NCBI GenBank assembly: GCA_018398815.1
Contig: CM031607.1
Location: 84,106,268-84,170,267 of the forward strand
Length of the DNA stretch: 64,000 nt
Direction: 5' to 3'
From: Conus ventricosus
Lineage: Eukaryota; Mollusca; Gastropoda; Neogastropoda; Conidae
The position numbers were made by a program, and so were the translations under genes. Below are positions 35,860-49,700 of this stretch, piece by piece. The stretch's first letter is position 1. Every line of letters starts with the position of its first letter. The notes beneath the pieces are model-generated. The model searched no databases. It saw only the letters and a program-made list of their open reading frames with translations, and was not told the DNA's origin.

Positions 35860-38829
35860 AGCTCACAAACACCTCTTCCTCTTCTCCTGTCTTTCCTCCC
35901 CCCCACTGACACAGGTGCACGCATCTGAGAAGCATGCAAAAAACAATGGAAGTCAAATGCTTAAAATTTTCCTTTCTTTCCTTGAAGATGACCAGTTTCA
36001 TCGCATGAAGCAGTACCTCACAGCAGAAGGAAGGGGGAGAAAAGTAGGCCTGACCAAGCAGTTAGTTGCCACCAATAAGCTGCTTCTTCAACTGGACTGT
36101 TTGAGACGGACCTGTGAGAAGAGCTGGGATGAGATTTCCCCCTTTTGTTGACAAAGTGTGTGATGAAAACATTTTTGCACACACTACACTGAAAACAGAG
36201 GTCAACCATGCAATCAGAGGTGTTTCAACGTTATCCTGTGATGGTGATCTTCAGAGATTTTTAGAGACGGATGTCAGGTTCGAACTGGAAAGTAGAAATA
36301 TTGGTCACTTCTTGCAGAAAAAGGAATCAAGCGACACCATCTCCTTTCACCAAATACCTTTGACCAGTCCCAGCTGTGTGAGGTGTCACTGACAAATGGG
36401 TTGCTGATTGATCTGCTGATCTTCCAGAAAGAAGAAGGCCTGTCTCTACAAAAAGAGTGGTTCCACATGATAGGGTTAAACATTGCAGGGCTCTCTGACA
36501 AACAGCTCAACACAAAATTGGCCAAAACCAGGAAACCCTATGACAGTCTGCTGAAAAGTGCTTCCAGACCAGCAGTCAGCAGAAATTGAAAGACTTTCTT
36601 TTGCAGCCTCCAGAGCATTTTGTATTAAAAAAGAGTCTGGAACAAAACTTATCCCCACTAGAACCCCCTGCCCCTGCAGTACATTTGTCAGATCCTCAGG
36701 TCACATATGAAGAAAAGATGGATAATGGGAATGCGGCTATTAAATTAGCAACACATGGGAGACAGTTAGCTGCTCTCCGCCGGCAACTGAAAGAAACACA
36801 GGCAGCACTCAAAACATCAAAATCAGAAGTTGACACTCTGAAAAACGTTTTGCATGAAGAAAACCAACGTTTGATGGCACTAGAAAACGGAAATGGCTAA
36901 AATGATTGCTGATAAGAAATCATCAGATCAAGAACAACTTCTGTTAAGAGACAAGTTACAGAGAGCGAACAGAAAAATTTCAACAATACAACAGTCGAAT
37001 TATTACAAAAGGCTAAAAAAGGAAAGAAAATGATACGAAAAAAACAGAGACATAAAATTTAAACATCAAAGTGGAGGTTGTCAAAGAAAGATAAATGGTC
37101 TTAGACAAAAACTGAAGAGCAGCCAAACTACTGCATCAAATTTGAAAACAAAGATAATTACTCTGAAGGAAAAAATGGAAGCAACACTATTGGACCAACA
37201 ACATGCTGGTGAAGTTCTGCAAGATCCTGAAGAACTGCGCCTCAAAGATGAAAACGGGCACTTCAAACCGGAGGCAAAGATAGCAGTTATGGAGCAGGTG
37301 TGATGCTGTCATCAGAACTGCTGCACGGCTGTGTGGTGCCAGGATTCCAGAAGGTGATTTGCCCTCACAAAGGTCAGCTTTACGCTTTGCTGACCAAGGG
37401 CATGTGGTCAGCAAGTCTCATGTGGCAGAGGTCCTCAGAAGTCACGAGCACTGGGACTTGCACATTGATGGAACCAGCAGGAGTGGGAAGAGCTACATCA
37501 GTCAGCAAGCTACCACCGCCAGTGGCTCCTTCTCCATGGGCTTTCTTCCTGTACCCATGGCCACACTCACTTGATGTGTATCCAATCAACTCCTCAGTGG
37601 TGTTTGCCTCCAACCTCACCCTGGCCCCATCTTCTTCATCTGGGAGGTCTTCTGTTGTGGACTGGCCAAATGATCTACGCCAGAGATACGACGCATTCAA
37701 ACGTTTCCTGTTTGAAAATCGTCTGTGATTAGCTTCTTTCAAGAAATGTCTGTTGTAAGTGACCTAAGGTGTTATTTGAAAGGTAGGACTTGTGAAGAAT
37801 GTTCTTTTCAGTGAGTTCAGCTATCGGTGAACCTGTTGACATCATTTTCAAAAATAATGATTTTGGGTTTGAGATCTTTACACTAGTATTGTTAGTAGAT
37901 TATTAAGACAATCTAAATAAGCAAAAAGTTTGTCTGTGAAGACTTTCAGTAGTTTAAGTTATCATACCACCATTTTAGATATCTGGTTAAAATTTGAGAG
38001 GGATATGACAAGTGGTTTGGAAAACATTGCAATTTTCCTGTTGACGTCTGTGGATTTTAGGTCCCCTAAGCATCATTTAAAATGGATTATGCAGGTATTT
38101 TTGCTTGATTTCTGTCATTTACACTTACAAGACAAAAGATACCATTTAGAATACAACCACCAAGTTTGAAGTGAAAATCTGTATTAGTTCAGGAATTATG
38201 TCCATTTTTTCTAATTTTGTCGATCTACGGACTATTTGCCACTGTACATTTTGGCCTTTCTAAGCATATTTACACCTCATTAGATGGAACGTTTACAGAC
38301 CCATTGAGCTGAAAAAAATTAGGCTAAGTCTATGCAAACTGGTAACTCAAAAAATCTAAAGAAATCACTATTTGAGGTCATTTTCTAAAATCTGTAGGTC
38401 CCCAAACATGGCACCTCGTGCCGATTTGACGTTTCCGGAATTGCATGAAGTGCCATTTTTTTACCACAAGCAAAAGAGGCAATTTGTTTTGGACAGCCTG
38501 TAAATTTGTGTGCTAAGAGTGAGTATATGGTACACACATTCCAAATGCATAATATCTTATGTCTCACATGCATGGTGTTCTTGCTGGGAGGCTTCAAAGA
38601 TGCCATGTCACACTATTACATGCGAACGTTCGGCAAATGCAATATTAAAATGTCGATATCTCTAAAACTTTAAAAAAGATAGAGCAGTAATTTTTTTTTT
38701 ACTTTGTTTTGCTTTAAAAGTTCTATCTAAAAATCTTAAACAGAAATATGCAATTTGCAATTCAAATTTTGGCTGCCGCTACCTAGTGTGAATGATTCAC
38801 ATGCATGTACACACACACACACACACACA

Positions 38830-38873
<44 letters not shown>

Positions 38874-39562
38874 GTACAGGGGTTTTCCCTTCCACTTGGG
38901 GGTCCTTCCTTACTTGCTCCGCTGAGGTTGTGAAAAGTGGACGAGATGCCACTCAGTGCTCATGATTTGTGTGATGTAGGGAGGGGGAGCATGCCCACCA
39001 TATTCCAAGCGGTGTCCCTCATTAGAATTTCAACGATCTTTGCTTTTCCCTCAGTGCTAGCCCTGCTTTGGTCCCAGATCTCTCTCTCACCTCCCCCCCC
39101 CCCCCCCCCCCCCCCCCCCCAAATCATGCTTAAAGACATTTGTTTTAATGCCTTGTTAAATTTTGTGCTAGGTAAGTGATATGTTTTGGACTTGGGGTGG
39201 ATGATGTGAATGATTGGTAAAGGACAGTGGCAGTGTATGCTGTGTTAAAGTGTGGGCTAGATAAGTCACGTATTTTTGGCTGGATGAAGTGAATGAATGG
39301 TAAAGAACAGTGGCAGTGTTGATGATGACATTCCTTACCTACATTGATTCATGCATGAAATCATGTCATGGCCTGAAATACTGCTGGGGAAAAAATATGA
39401 AAAATTTAGGGGGAAAAAATCTGGACTAAGAGTGTCTTTATTATATATATCCACTGTTTAAAATGGAGTGTTAGATTACTGCTCTTGAAATTACAGACCT
39501 GTTTATCTATATGACTTTATTGGATTTGGAAAAAATATGAAGGGGGGTGGTGGGAGTCATGG

Positions 39563-39594
<32 letters not shown>

Positions 39595-39696
39595 CTTTGA
39601 GTAGTAAGACGGACAACTCTTGCTAACCTCTGTGATCAAAACCACATCGGGCTGTGTCTGCTTCTTTCACAACATGCCTGAAAGATGATTTCTTAA

Positions 39697-39731
<35 letters not shown>

Positions 39732-42700
39732 AGAGAGAGCATGAATTTATGCCAAAGTTTGCTGATAAATCGGGTTTTGAAGTGATTTTTGTTTTTAAAA
39801 AAAAATGCCGTGCAAGTTCAGGTGGTTACAATCCAATAGTATCTCTGCTGTGTGGCAGATGAAAATGTAATAGATCAGATGCCACCCTCCTCAAATATTT
39901 GGAAGACGAAACATAGGGGGAAAAAGATTCCGCACCACCCACCTCCATGCCCCCACTCCCAGCTTTTCTAAAAATTTGAGTGGGGCCCATTAGCTCTGTT
40001 GGGTTTGAGTGCCCTGCTGCTAACACAGTTGTTGTGGGTTTGACCCCATGTGGGCCTTGTGAACTTTTGATAAAGGCACAGCCAGTTTCAGGTAGTTTAC
40101 CGTCTTTAGTATGCACTTACCTGAGCTTAGTTACGCCGAAAACCCATCGGCAAGGTAAGTAACTCCGTAATTTGAACATGGTTACCCAATTTAAAAATTA
40201 ATTTAAAAGAGAGGAAAGGAAATGGTGAAATGAAAATAATTTTAAAAATTCCTACGAATATATATGTTGCTATATCATAAGTTTGAAGAATATCATATGA
40301 GCCATTTACTCATAGGTTTGAAGAATATCATATGAGCCATTTACTCAGGGGAAAAAAAAAATCTTCTTCAGAACGTTCTTCCGAATCATACCTGGAACAT
40401 CATCCCAGTCGAAATCTAGGTCACTCTAAGCTTCATTACCCAGCACTTTCACTAAGTCTTATGCCGTAAATCCTACAAATCACAGTATCTTCATCACTAA
40501 ATCTCGTTATAGAACGGCAGAAATCAAGGTTAGCGATGGCGAAAAAACAGCATTTCGACCACAAAACTTTAAAAATTTGGAACTCGAGAACTACGGCACG
40601 TATCGACTCGCGGTTTTTTGCAAACGGAAGTAAATGGCCACAGGAAGAAGGAAGTCACGTTCTCGCGAGACTTCCTTTTCTACGAGAAATATGGCGGCGC
40701 CCATTGTTGCCACGTGTTTTACCAGGCGCTGGCAGTTGCTCAGTGTTTTGGCCGTGTGATTTCCGGTTGGGCGCTAGCGGGTTCTCGCCTGTCAAGAGGG
40801 TTAACCCAAGGTCCCACCAGTATGTTGGGCTAATGCATTATAGGTCAGGCATCTTTTAAAGTCGTAGCCATGAGACCCTCTTTTTGAAGTCTCTAATCAT
40901 GCACAGTGTTGTCTGAAAACATGGCGGATGTAGTGTAGCGTATATGGACTTGTTAACTGGCAGTGACACCTCTTTGATGAAACAGAAAATATGAAAATTT
41001 GAAGTCTTGTACACACTCTTCGGGGAAAATGTCCTGTTTGCTCAAAAGTAGAGCAATAGTTCTAAGGTACACAGGCCTGAAGTTGTTAAACGTCTTTAGT
41101 ATGCACTTACCTGAGCTTAGTTACGCCGAAAACCCATCGGCAAGGTAAATAACTCCGTAATTTGAACATGGTTACCCAATTTAAAAATTAATTTAAAAGA
41201 GAGGAAAGGAAATAGTGAAATGAAAATAATTTTAAAAATTCCTACGAATATATATGTTGCTATATCGTAAGTTTGAAGAATATCATATGAGCCATTTACT
41301 CAGGGGGAAAAAAAAATCTTCTTCAGAACGTTCTTCCGAATCATACCTGGAACATCATCCCAGTCGAAATCTAGGTCACTCTAAGCTTCATTACCCAGCA
41401 CTTTCACTAAGTCTTTTGCCATAAATCTTACAAATCACAGTATCTTCACCACTAAATCTCGTTATAGAACGGCAGAAATCAATGTTAGCGATGGCGAAAA
41501 ACAGCATTTCGACCACAAAACTTTAAAAATTCGCAACTCGAGAACTACAGCACGTATTGACTCGCGGTTTTTTGCAAACGGAAGTAAATGGCCACAGGAA
41601 GAAGGAAGTCACGTTCTCGCGAGACTTCCTTTTCTACGAGAAATAGGCGGCGCCCATTGTTGCCACGTGTTTTACTGGGCGCTGGCAGTTGCTCAGCGTT
41701 TTGGCCGTGTGATTTCCGGTTGGGCGCTAGCGGGTTCTCACCTGTCAAGAGGGTTAATAGGAGACATAGTTTCATTACTAACAGTAACACTGGTGTCTCC
41801 TTTAACTCTTACCAGTCTTTGTATTTTAGCAATTTACATAAATTGCGTGTTGGTAAAATAATTCTTCAGTTAATAGAATGCAATGCAGTAAGCACACCCC
41901 ATCTTATTGATGAGAAACGAATGAAGTTTCATATAAATTCGGTCATAATCAGGAAAATGTGTGGCTTTTTTTCAAATTTTCTTTTGCAAATCTTGAACAT
42001 CATGAAGTGAAGCTGACCATAAGTTTATTCGATTGACCAGTTTGATTCTGATTAGTTTGTTTGGTTGTAAGGAAAGTGGGTTTTTCCGTTTTATGCGCAT
42101 ATTGAGTAGACTTTAGACTAGACTTTGGTCAGGACCATGTGTAGAAAATGTGACAGGGATTTCTCCTAGTCCCGAGACAGGGCATAATAATTTTACTTAT
42201 GAAATCCACATGCTGGCCCAGTTTGCGCAATGATGATTTTGTTCCACACTGGATTGACATCGCAGTGAAAACACCAGAACATGCACTACCATCTGAGCCA
42301 AACTGGGCACAGCCAAACTTTCAAGAGCTGACTTTTGTTTTTCCACTGACTTTTGACCCCTTTTCTCTTTATGCACATCGGCCAGATCTGGGGAAAGCAG
42401 GAGGCACAAACTTGTTCACTGAAAATTAAAAGCGTTTTCGTATATGACAGATTATCGATTTATGTCAAACAGCCTTTTAATTTGGGAAGGAAAAAAACCC
42501 ACCACCCCAACGCCTCCATACCTGAATGTTTGTGTGTTAATGTTTGTATGCCTGAAGGAAAATACCAGAATGTTAAGAGAGGCCTTTTTTTTGTCAGTCG
42601 TCTGTTGCACACAGAGTCCACTTTATGTTTAGACACTAGGGATTCTTTCTTGTCCCGTTGTAGGCGAAGAAACCAGAACATACTAAATACAAAGGTGATG

Positions 42701-45700
42701 GATGGTTGTAGTCATCTCATGCACTGAAAAGCCATGGTGTGCTTGGAACAAAGCCTGACGGCGGTTGTGACTGGTTGCAGGCATGCTGCCCCACAAGACG
42801 GCGCGCGGCAAGGAGGCCATGGAACGCCTCAAGACCTTCGAGGGAATCCCTCCCCCCTACGACAAGCAGAAGCGCATGGTGGTGCCCTCTGCCCTCAAAG
42901 TGCTTCGTCTGGGACAGACCCGCAAGGTCAGTGGAGAACCCCCACCCCTTCATGTTGGGGACATTGGCAGGGTTGTTGTGTGATGTCGTGGTCTAATTTT
43001 ACCTGCTGTCATGCCAGGTTCCATTGAAATGACTGACTGCAAGCAGTACCAAGAGTTGTCAACCAGGTGTCAGTGATTTTACCTGCTATGACGCCAGGTT
43101 CAATTAAGATTAAAATGACTGACTGCATGCAGTGCAGAGAGGTGTCAAAGCAGGAGTCGGTGATGACTTTCTCACAGCGCATTGACAGCTCATGAAACCA
43201 CTTGCGGTCTGAGACTTCTGGTGCCTCTCGCTGATCTCTTTTAAGTTTAACGTTGTTCAGGGGGCAGTCCCCCACCCCCAGCTCTCTGGCATAAGCATAA
43301 ATTACAACATAATTTGTGGACGAATTCATCCAAGGCATTTGAAAATGTAAAAAAAAAAATTGTAAATTGAAAAAGCCTTTTTTTTTTCCTTTCACCTTTT
43401 CCTTTTGCAAGACAAAGACAGAAAAGGACTGATCAGGCACACATTATACGGGATGCTTGTTAGTGGATATTGATTGTGACCATGGACCCGTTCGTTTCAT
43501 TTTTAGATGTATCTCGGGACCCCTTTTTAAAAAACTATTTCTTCCCCCCCCCCGCTTCTGATGTGTGAAAGATGCAGGGATGCAAGAAGTGAGGAGGGAG
43601 CCCTAGGGCAGAGTTTTGTTTCACTTTTCTGCTTCCTACCTTTAGGATGCTTTGGTTTAGTGAACAAGCAACATGTTAACATTATAAATGTGAACAAAAG
43701 TCATTGATAGGAGAGGACAGAAATTTATCACATAAGGGTGCACGGTCACTGTCTGTACGTTACATCAAGTTGCTCTGATAAGCTGGCAAGTGAATAGAAA
43801 GCAAAGCAGGTTATCTCTTGTATGTAGGTTTCCTTCTTTCTTTCTTTTTTTGTTGTGTTGGATTTTGCATCATTATTGCATATTTGCAGTATGGCATTTT
43901 TCCTACACTTGTCAATATCAGTTCTTAATCTTAATTTGATGAATGTATGAACTAAGAAGAAAGTATATCTTGGAGAACAAGAAGTGATGAAACATTTTTG
44001 TGTCTGGACCTCTGACAGTTTGTGAGGAACTGAGTTTCTGATCTTGTTCATCCATTGATGATGTGGAGTGATGCTGTTGCTTGATAAGATTGCATAATGA
44101 AATCCTGTTTTGCTCACCTTTTTAGTTATTCAGAATGTGTTGTCAGAGATCATTCAGTTTTGTAAAGAATGTATTTCCAAAGATGATAAACTAGCAGCTC
44201 CCTGTTTGAAAAAAAAAAAGGGGGGGGGGGGGGGGGGGGGAATCAGGAGCCTGGTTGGGAAAATGGTAGTGAAATACAGTGGTTGATTGAACACATTAAC
44301 TCCGGTGATTAGAAAGACCACATTATTAGGTTTTTGCAGTGTACAAGTGAGTGCTTATCAGTCTTGTTGAAGCTAAACATAATTTACTCAATATATTGAT
44401 GAGAGTGGGTTTGTGAGTGCTGTGATAGTTTCACCCTCTCTCTCTCGACCTTGTTGGGAGTGAAGAAGAGTCTGATAGAGACCAGTTTCTTTTTTTTTAC
44501 AGTTTGTGCAATTCCTGAAGAATGATCGTGCAGTAAGAGAGAAAAAGGCTTCAAGGATAGGACACAAATATTTGTACTGTCCAGGGAGGTCGCATGTGAT
44601 GGAAGCTCAATGATTATTGTATAAAGTAGTGGTCTGATGATGCTGATGACCACTGATAAGGCAGACTATGAGAGTTTCCTCTGGCCTGTATTGTTGTTAC
44701 TGCATCTTGTGTGTAAGTAAGGTGAACAGGGTTTAGTTTGATTAATTACATAATGAGCACTGCACGTGCTGTGCTGAACAGAGGAGTTATCCCCTTACCT
44801 TGGTGGTGACGAGTGTAGCGAGGACTGAACAAGCCATCCTGAACAAAGGGTGATTATCTCCCTTTATTGATGGCGGCATAGCCATGTGCATCGGATGGGT
44901 CAGATTGTTGGTCAGTTTATTCCTGAATGTGAAAGTGGACATGGAGTCGGTCACATGCTTTACAATTGTCTTCACCTCTGTCTATGGGGAATGGATGTCT
45001 GACATCCTTTTTGTGCTTCAGACTCTTCATGTCTATGAATGTCTTCTCTTGTGGACTGTCATTACAAGTTGCTGAGGCAGTGGATTCAGAGGTGTGAACT
45101 CTTTTCTGCTCAGAATACTGGTAGATGCACATAATACTTGTAAATGTGGAGTTGAGAGAAGTTGACACCTGAGTAGAACCAATACAGTTGCGTAAAATTT
45201 AAAAAATACAACCTGATAGTTGCCATACTTGCGAATAGAATTTGCTTGTGTCATTGCTACCGTTTTTTCAATAACATTGCGACTGTTGTCCAGCCAATAT
45301 GAGCATACTGTAAAGTATTGTTGCCCTCTGATTGAAATGGCTTGTGTTTAGAGGTGGAATTTTCATAAATGATACAGTTTGCTTTGCTATGGAGCCGGGG
45401 GCAGAACAGTCGCCAATGACTTTTTCATAGCGCATTGACATCACATGAAACTGTTTCAGGTCTGAGACTTGCTGGCAGTTACTCCCCTGACAGATCTCTT
45501 CTTTCATAGGGTGTACACATTTTGATGAGAATATTTGAATTGCTAAGCCTCTTGTTGTCAGAAGATAATGAATTTATAAAATAATGAGTTTTTTTTTCAC
45601 TTTCTGTCAGATTTTTAGAAAAAGACTGAGCTAGACATTATTTCATTTTGACCTCTTACTTTTTCTCTCACTTTGTTATTATTTTTCACATACATTTGCT

Positions 45701-46654
45701 TATGTTGTGCCAGTTTCCTAGACAGCAGAGAAGCTTAGATACTTTCTCACCTTCAGCTATCCATCTTGCTCTCGAGCGGAGTATAACTCGATCAATTTGT
45801 CACATCTAGTTTCCACGGTAATCTGCTTCATATTTCCTCAAATTGCGTTGGTCTTCTTTAGTTTTGGGATAATTTTTTCTCTAACCCTTCAATGCTCATG
45901 GGTGAAACCACACGTCCGGAAAATCCGGAATCCGGATTTCGTATTGGTCGTTTGTCCGGAAATCCGGACATCGGCGTTCGTTGTGGTCGATTTTCCTTTT
46001 TTGGGTAGTTTTCGGTGAAGCTGCGTTCTTGAACAACTCGCGCATGCGCCGTCCAAGTTGTTGCAAAACTTGTCTTCCGATATGCGCCATTTTCACGATA
46101 GCCTACAGCGTGTTCACGTCGCACGTCTTCACGTCGCAACGATCTTCTTCACGTCGGAACGATCCCGTCGACCTAGATCTAGTCTGAATCTGCTGCACTT
46201 CATTCTCTTCTTTGAGCATGATGCCGTTTGTGGCTGTGAATGAAGACACGTCGCTGATCGATGCTTCTGTCCCAACAAATGGTCTTGGCGATGGCTGGAC
46301 GAAAGAGGTCCGGACAATGATGGCGAAATGGGAAAGGGCGACATTTCTGACTTGGTGCCGCAAAACCACAGCTGCTGGCGTTGCCCGGTGCATCGTCTGC
46401 TTGCAGGACATCAAGTATGGAAGCTCTGGCATAACGGCACTCAAAAAGCATGTCAAATACAAGAAACACCAGGAAAATGCAAAGGTAGTCAACGCTCTCT
46501 CTATCTCTCTATCTCTCATCATGTTGCTATGTTGAATTGTCTGTATGAATGATATGTGCTGAAGTAATGTATACTTGACAAGGACAGATTGTAAGACTAG
46601 GCTTTGGCCTAAAATCTTCATCCTTGGGTATTAAAGATCAATCAATCAATCAAT

Positions 46655-46722
<68 letters not shown>

Positions 46723-49700
46723 ACACACACACACACACAGTTTTTAGAATAGGAGTGGGTGGTCGGCTTTTATTGTGGTTTTTTTTTTTTTTTTTTGGGG
46801 GGGGGGGGGGGGGGGAGGGGTTGTCAAAATAGTGTGCTAGATGAACATAGACGGATGCTCCTGAAAAGGAATGCTTGTGTTCAGAGCACCATTAGAAAGA
46901 TTTTTAAGTAGGTATAAGAGGACACATGCTTCAAAGACTTATGAGCTGTGTATACTACATTGGACATATGAATGTATAGACTTCCAGGATACCTTGCTTG
47001 AGCATCTGGGCTTGGACACTTTCTGCAACAGTGCAAGGTTTTGTGTTAATATGTGCTGTATGGACTCCTTCATGAATGTGATCGTATGGGCTATAAGAAT
47101 ACTGTTCTTGGACATCTGCGTTGTAAAGATTATTTGAACACCTGTGGGTTTGTTTTTTGGATAGTGGGCTTTTTCAATTTTGTAACTGCTCAGTGATGAA
47201 CATCTGGACACCTGCTGCTGCTGGATAATGCTGAATTCATTCCTTGGACAAGTAATGCACCAGTCTGTAAGTAAATTCTGCATAACATACAAAATTATGC
47301 TGGTTTAGTGGTTTTTATTATTCTTTATGATTCACAAGTTTTCTTTTCTTTTTTTTTTTTTTTTGGGGGGGGGGGGGGCAGCATAAATTACTCTGGGACA
47401 CAACATTAGTCTTATTTCACTTATAAAAACATGCTGAAAGTACCTCAAAATGGTCTGATTTTAATAACGAAAATGTAAAAATGCTTCAGCTTCAGGGGGC
47501 TTCGCACCCTGACCCCCGACAAGGGGCTCTGCCCCTTGACCCCGCCAGGGGGCCTCCCGGCCCCTGGACCCCCACCTTTCAGGATTTTCAATTTTCCCAG
47601 GTTTCACCCATGAATGCTTTCTTCTTGTTGCTTTTCCTATTTTGCTTCTTTCTGTTTTTTTTTTTTTTTTGCTTTGGAATATCGAATTATTTTTTATAAG
47701 TAAAACATCTTTGAGATGGAAATGGAGACAGAACAGCAATCAGTGATGACTTTCTCACAGCGCATTGACATCACATGAAACCATTTCAGGTCTGAGACTT
47801 GCTGACAGTTGCTCCCCACTGATCCATATCTTCTTTCACAGGGTGTACACATTTTAATGAGGACATGTAAACTGCTAGGCCTGTTGTCAAAAGATTGTGA
47901 ATTTAGTTAAGATAGTGAGGTTTTGTACTGTCCTGTCACTTTTGTTTTGTTTTTGTTTTTCTTTCTTTCTTTTTGTTTGTCATGTGAATAGTGGCTGAGC
48001 TGTGTAATGGGCAAAACACTGCCAAAAAGCATTAGATTCTGTTCAGTTTTTTTTTGTGTGTGCATGGTTTGATAGCAAAATGATCCGGAAGTCAGGTTTA
48101 GATTAACTTTGGATTATTTTGTCTGAGTGCAGTGATCGTTAAAAAACATAATACTGTAGATATGTTAATTTTGACAAAATAGTTGGTTTGCAGGTGAATG
48201 TCTTTACATTATCTTCTTGACTGTAGGCACACATATCCATTTGCGCAGTATACACATGAATTAGAATACGTGCAAACATGCACAATTACCAAGAGACTTG
48301 ATGTCACAAGACCTGTTGGTGAAGGGGGCAAGAGAGAGGTCTCTGTTCTAAAACTTCAAGCATAAATAAATTCACTGTATAAGCATATTAGAGTGTGAAC
48401 AAAACTATTGTCAAGCCAGCCACCAGATAGTGTAGGTGGTCAGGTTTTTTTTTTTTTTTTTTTTCACCAGTCAGCGGTGTTCCTCATCTTATAATGAACG
48501 TTACTCAGATTTACCGACAGCGGCTGTGGGTAGAATTTAGTAAAGCCTATCGAACAATGTCTCAAATCACTTTCTTTGAAAGTCATGTGCTTTTTCATCT
48601 CAGTATGCACTTACCTGAGCTTAGTTACGCTGAAAACCATCAGCAGGATAAGTAACTCCGTAATTTGAACATGGTTACCCATTTAAAAATTAATTTAAAA
48701 GAGAGGAAAGGAAATAATGAAATGAAAATCATTAAAAAAAATTCCTACAAATATATATGTTGCTATATCGTAAGTTTGAAGAATGTCACATGAGCCATTT
48801 ACTCGGGGGGAAAAAAAATCTTCTTCTTCAGAACTTTCTTCCGAATTGTTTATCATATGTGGAACCTCATCCCAGTCGAAATCTAGGTCACTGTGAGCTT
48901 CATCACCCAGCACTTTCACTAAGTCTTATGCCATAAATCCCACAAATCACAGTATCTTCATTACTAAATCTCATTATAGAAATCAAGGTTAGCCATGGTG
49001 AAAAAACAGCATTTCGACCACAAAACTTTGAAAATTGATAACTTGAGAACTACGGCACGCATCGACTCGCAGTTTTTTTGCAAACGGAAGTGAATGGCTA
49101 CAGGAAGAAGGAAGTCATGTTCTCGCGAGACTTCCTTTTCTACGAGAAACATGGCGGCGCCCATTGTTACCACGTGTTTTACTGGGCGCTGGCAGGCGCT
49201 CAGCCTTTTGGCAGTGTGATTTCCGGTCGGGCGCTAGCGGGTGCATGCTTGTCAAGAAGGTTAAGATGGAGATGATATATTGCACCTTTCCTGTTTAAAA
49301 GAAGTTGTTTAAAATAAAAGAGGTGGTGTGTGATGGAAGCTCAATGATTATTGATTGTATAAAGTAGTGGTCTGACGATGCTGATGACCACTGATAAGGC
49401 AGACTATGAGAGTTTCCTCTGGCCTGTATAGTTGTTACTGCATCTTGTGTGTAAGTAAGGAGAACAGGGTTTAGTTTGATTAATTACATAATGAGCACTG
49501 CACGTGCTGTGCTGAACAAAGGAGTTATCCCTTACCTTGGTGGTGACGAGTGTAGCGAGGACTGAACAAGCCATCCTGAACAAAGGGTGATTGTCTCCCT
49601 TTATTGATGGCGGCATAGCCATGTGCATCGGATGGGTCAGATTGTTGGTCAGTTTATTCCTGAATGTGAAAGTGAACATGGAGTCGGTCACATGCTTTAC

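Larger units (their letters stand above)
45897..47612 (+). mobile_element. BED-finger hAT-type element with 6-bp target duplication
   Basis: TIRs CATGGGTGAAACC (45897-45909) and GGTTTCACCCATG (47600-47612), flanked by AATGCT (45891-45896, 47613-47618). The paralogous unit P2 has the uninterrupted site TTCAATGCTTTG near 51803-51815. Inside: a BED-finger frame (46218-46497), CT/CA microsatellite (46655-46737), G tracts (46797-46815, 47365-47379) and the GC-rich hairpin block (47484-47576). Confidence 0.93.
44597..49328 (+). repeat. Intron 5 tandem duplication, unit P1
   Basis: Aligns end to end with 49331-53240 apart from insertions. Shared landmarks: family Z snoRNA, family X snoRNAs, CTTAGATACTTTCTCACC, and the block ATAAATTCACTGTATAAGCA. 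P1 alone carries the elements at 45897-47612 and 48601-49264. Confidence 0.92.

Noticed and set aside
41588..42010. 140-codon Arg-rich frame
   Set aside because: It is the promoter-like end of the piggyBac-type repeat and is not kept in the other copies.
44880..45168. Short frames shared by P1 and P2 (about 44917-45168 and 49697-49954)
   Set aside because: Their repetition comes from the tandem duplication; no domain and frameshifted between copies.
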